A stretch of DNA of 17,036 nt from Clostridia bacterium. GTDB lineage: Bacteria; Bacillota_A; Clostridia; TANB77; CAG-508. Under the pieces are notes generated by a model, which saw only the letters and a list, made by a program, of their open reading frames with translations, made no database searches and was not told where the DNA came from. The DNA lies in assembly GCA_022791475.1 (NCBI GenBank), contig JAAVZD010000080.1:1-17036 (forward strand), given 5' to 3'. Positions 14,931-17,036 of this stretch are shown here, piece after piece. Position numbers and translations under genes: made by a program. Within the stretch, counting starts at the first letter, position 1, and every line of letters starts with the position of its first letter.

Positions 14931-15791
14931 ATGTATTCATTGAAAATTGAAAATTTAAAAGGAGCAATTCTCGAACTTACCAACAATGAAGAAAATTACC
15001 AAGTAGTAAAAATAGAGGGATTAGATCCACCAAAAGCCAATATAATCACATCAGAGTTTGCAAATGGTGATGGCTCATCTTTTCAAAGTTCAAAAATGGG
15101 AAACAGAGAAATTGTTATTACAGTATATATAAATGGAGAAGTTCAAAAAAATAGAGAAAGACTATATAAATATTTTAGAAGTAAAGAATGGTGTAAAATT
15201 TACTATAAAAATGATACTAGAAATGTTTATATAGAAGGATATGTACAAGCTTTCGATGTATCAGCATTTGTAAAGAAACAAGTTGCTCAAATTTCTATTT
15301 TATGTCCAAATCCATATTTTAAAGATATGCAGACAATAGTTCAAAGCATTTCCAAAATTATAAAAAAGTTTACTTTTCCATTTTCTATAGAAATTGATGA
15401 GCCAATTCCTTTTTCTGAGTTAGAACTTGAAAAAGTAACTCCTGTTATAAATGAGAGTGAAAGTGAAACAGGTTTGATTGTAAATGTAGCTTTTATGGGA
15501 ACAGTTAATAAACTAGAAATTCGTAATGTAGACACAGGAGAACGCTTCATTATTGATTATGAATTTATAAAAAACGATAAATTGCTAATAGACTGCAACA
15601 GAGGAAGTAAGAAAGTGACACTTACTAGAGATGCAATTGAATATAATTTAATTCCTTATAGAAGGAAAGGCTCAGTATTTTTCCAGCTAGGAGTTGGAGA
15701 AAATAATTTTAGTTTTTTAGCTAATGAAGGAAATGATGACATTTTAGTAGACATTCATTTTAATTATAACAAAGTATATATAGGAGTTTAG
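14931..15791 (+). CDS. Distal tail protein (Dit, Sipho_tail family)
   Basis: The 286-aa protein follows AGGAGG with ATG 14931, 10 bases after the tape measure stop. N-terminal segment shows LEIENLKG-type strand (SLKIENLKGAILEL), VKIEGLDPPKANIITSEFANGDG, GNREIVITVYI and the FRSKEWCKIYY loop, then QISILCPNPYFKD, the core of Dit N-terminal domains. Residues about 150-286 form a beta-sandwich-like second domain, including NKLEIRNVDTGERFII. Dit forms the hexameric hub at the tail tip joining tube and baseplate. Position between tape measure and Gp37-like protein is standard. Confidence 0.88.
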   Translation: MYSLKIENLKGAILELTNNEENYQVVKIEGLDPPKANIITSEFANGDGSSFQSSKMGNREIVITVYINGEVQKNRERLYKYFRSKEWCKIYYKNDTRNVYIEGYVQAFDVSAFVKKQVAQISILCPNPYFKDMQTIVQSISKIIKKFTFPFSIEIDEPIPFSELELEKVTPVINESESETGLIVNVAFMGTVNKLEIRNVDTGERFIIDYEFIKNDKLLIDCNRGSKKVTLTRDAIEYNLIPYRRKGSVFFQLGVGENNFSFLANEGNDDILVDIHFNYNKVYIGV

Positions 15792-15797
15792 TAGAAT

Positions 15798-16967
15798 ATG
15801 GAAGAACTATATTTGTTAGATAATAATCGAAAAGTAAAACATATAATTGATACATATTCAAGTGTAATTTGGGCTTCGAGATATAATTCTGTAGGAGATT
15901 GTGAACTAGTAATTTCTGCTTCTTTTGAAAATTTAACAAAGATTAAAGAAAGCAGATATATTGTACGAGATGATGACGATATGGTTTGTGAAATTGAAAA
16001 AATAGAAATGAAAACTGACATTGAGAATGGCGATCAACTTATTATATATGGTACAGATGTGAAAAAGATCTTAAAACAAAGGATTGTTGCAAAACAAATT
16101 AATTTTAATGGACTTGTTGAAGACTATATAAGAACACTAATCAATGAATCAATAATTAATCCTATAGATGTAGATAGAAAAATAGATAATTTCATTTTAG
16201 GAGAAAAACAAGGTTTTACGGAGATGATAAAGCAGCAGACTACTTATAACAATGTTGGAGAAAAAATAGAAGAAATTTGCAAGCAATATGGATGGGGTTA
16301 CAAAATAGTTCTAAATAACGAAGAATTTGTTTTCTTATTATACAAAGGTAAAGATTTAAGTGATTATATTTCATTTACAGAGAGTAATGATAATATTTCA
16401 ACTACAGAATATTTAGAAGATAACAAAAATGTAAAAAATGTAGCTTTTGTTGCAGGAGAAGGAGAAGGAGCAAATAGAACAACAGTAACAGTTGGAGAAG
16501 GTAAAGGAATTGATAGATATGAATTATATGTTGATTCAAGAGATGTTTCAAGCACGATTAATTATGATGAATTAATAAAAAATTATCCAAATGGAACAAT
16601 AAAAAAAATAGATGGCAAATCATATTATCAAGTTAATGGAGAAAATATAGCTATAATCACATATTACGAAAATAGCGAAGACATTAAAGATATTACAGAC
16701 TGTATTTTACTTAATATTGTTTATATTGAGAACTTAAAAAGTGAAGGATATGAAGCATTAGCTGAGTGTATTTCTACTATAAGTTTTACAGGAACAGTTA
16801 TAGTTAACTGTGGATATACATATAAAGAAGATTATAATTTAGGAGATATTGTCAATGTAGAAAGTGAATATGGAATATCTATAAATATTAGAATAACTGA
16901 AATAATAGAAAGTAAAGATAGTAATGGTTATATTATAATGCCTACATTTGATTTTAAAAATGGATAA
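15798..16967 (+). CDS. Siphovirus ReqiPepy6 Gp37-like tail tip protein
   Basis: The 389-aa protein begins MEELYLLDNNRKVKHIIDTY, then SSVIWASRYNSVGDCELVI, YIVRDDDDMVCEIEKIEM and QLIIYGTDVKKILKQRIV, the opening I associate with Gp37-like proteins of Gram-positive siphoviruses. These serve as tail-associated hub (Tal-like) proteins next to Dit. The middle contains EKIEEICKQYGWGYKIVL, the end YNLGDIVNVESEYGISINIRITEIIES, both typical of baseplate hub folds. No lysozyme or peptidase motif is visible in this length. AGGAG lies 11 bases before the ATG, 6 bases after the dit stop. Confidence 0.85.
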   Translation: MEELYLLDNNRKVKHIIDTYSSVIWASRYNSVGDCELVISASFENLTKIKESRYIVRDDDDMVCEIEKIEMKTDIENGDQLIIYGTDVKKILKQRIVAKQINFNGLVEDYIRTLINESIINPIDVDRKIDNFILGEKQGFTEMIKQQTTYNNVGEKIEEICKQYGWGYKIVLNNEEFVFLLYKGKDLSDYISFTESNDNISTTEYLEDNKNVKNVAFVAGEGEGANRTTVTVGEGKGIDRYELYVDSRDVSSTINYDELIKNYPNGTIKKIDGKSYYQVNGENIAIITYYENSEDIKDITDCILLNIVYIENLKSEGYEALAECISTISFTGTVIVNCGYTYKEDYNLGDIVNVESEYGISINIRITEIIESKDSNGYIIMPTFDFKNG

Positions 16968-16992
16968 ATAAGTATAAGGAGGCAAGTAAACA

Positions 16993-17036
16993 ATGATAGA
17001 CGATGTTAAATATGAAGTAGAAGCTGGATTTTTTGA
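16993..17036 (+). CDS. Start of a baseplate or tail-fibre gene (partial)
   Basis: AAGGAGG (16976-16982) precedes ATG 16993 by 10 bases. Only MIDDVKYEVEAGFFD or so is visible before the window ends. Location after Gp37-like suggests an upper-baseplate or receptor-binding structural protein; the short GFF-D stretch resembles openings of such proteins but cannot settle it. Confidence 0.6.
   Translation, partial: MIDDVKYEVEAGFF

Noticed and set aside
1..17036. CRISPR arrays, insertion sequences or attachment sites
   Set aside because: No regularly spaced repeats with unique spacers, no transposase or integrase, and no terminal inverted repeats were seen; the only tandem repeats are inside coding genes.

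Overview
This window is one continuous, plus-strand late-gene operon of a tailed phage or prophage with siphovirus (HK97-like) morphology. The strong A+T bias, AGGAG-type ribosome binding sites, AGA-dominated arginine codons and the protein families (XtmA-like and P27-like small terminases, ReqiPepy6 Gp37-like tail protein) point to a low-GC Firmicute host, most likely a Clostridium-related anaerobe. TAA, TAG and TGA all end genes normally.

Layout. 3-134: tail of a sigma-region-4-like regulator, the usual gatekeeper of late transcription. 172-357: a putative promoter, a short leader ended by a strong intrinsic terminator, and a tRNA-like gene with a CAT anticodon. 378-2003: a small Cys-rich ORF, a ParB/Srx-fold protein and a C5-cytosine DNA methyltransferase. 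2026-5443: packaging module (XtmA-like small terminase, HNH nuclease fused to a P-loop NTPase, candidate cos region, P27-like small terminase, large terminase). 5457-9052: portal, prohead protease, capsid, acidic head protein. 9066-11717: connector and neck proteins, tail tube, and the G/GT tail chaperones with a classic -1 slippery site. 11788-16967: tape measure, distal tail protein, Gp37-like hub protein, then the start of a baseplate or fibre gene. No stretch over 300 bases lacks a gene.

Main discovery. Three genes (HNH-NTPase, large terminase, tape measure) are each broken by one extra base, and each break is repaired by the same event: skipping a C immediately before a glycine codon (C-GGN). 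I scanned the whole window for CGG. It occurs as an in-frame codon only three times in the genes I call, and those are exactly the three break points. CGA, CGC and CGT occur in ordinary genes. This looks less like random decay than like deliberate +1 recoding (or four-base reading) at CGG, a codon that can lose its tRNA in very AT-rich bacteria. A systematic sequencing artefact is the main rival explanation. The shifts separate HNH from NTPase, terminase ATPase from nuclease, and the coiled-coil head of the tape measure from its hydrophobic body, so recoding would gate packaging and tail assembly together.
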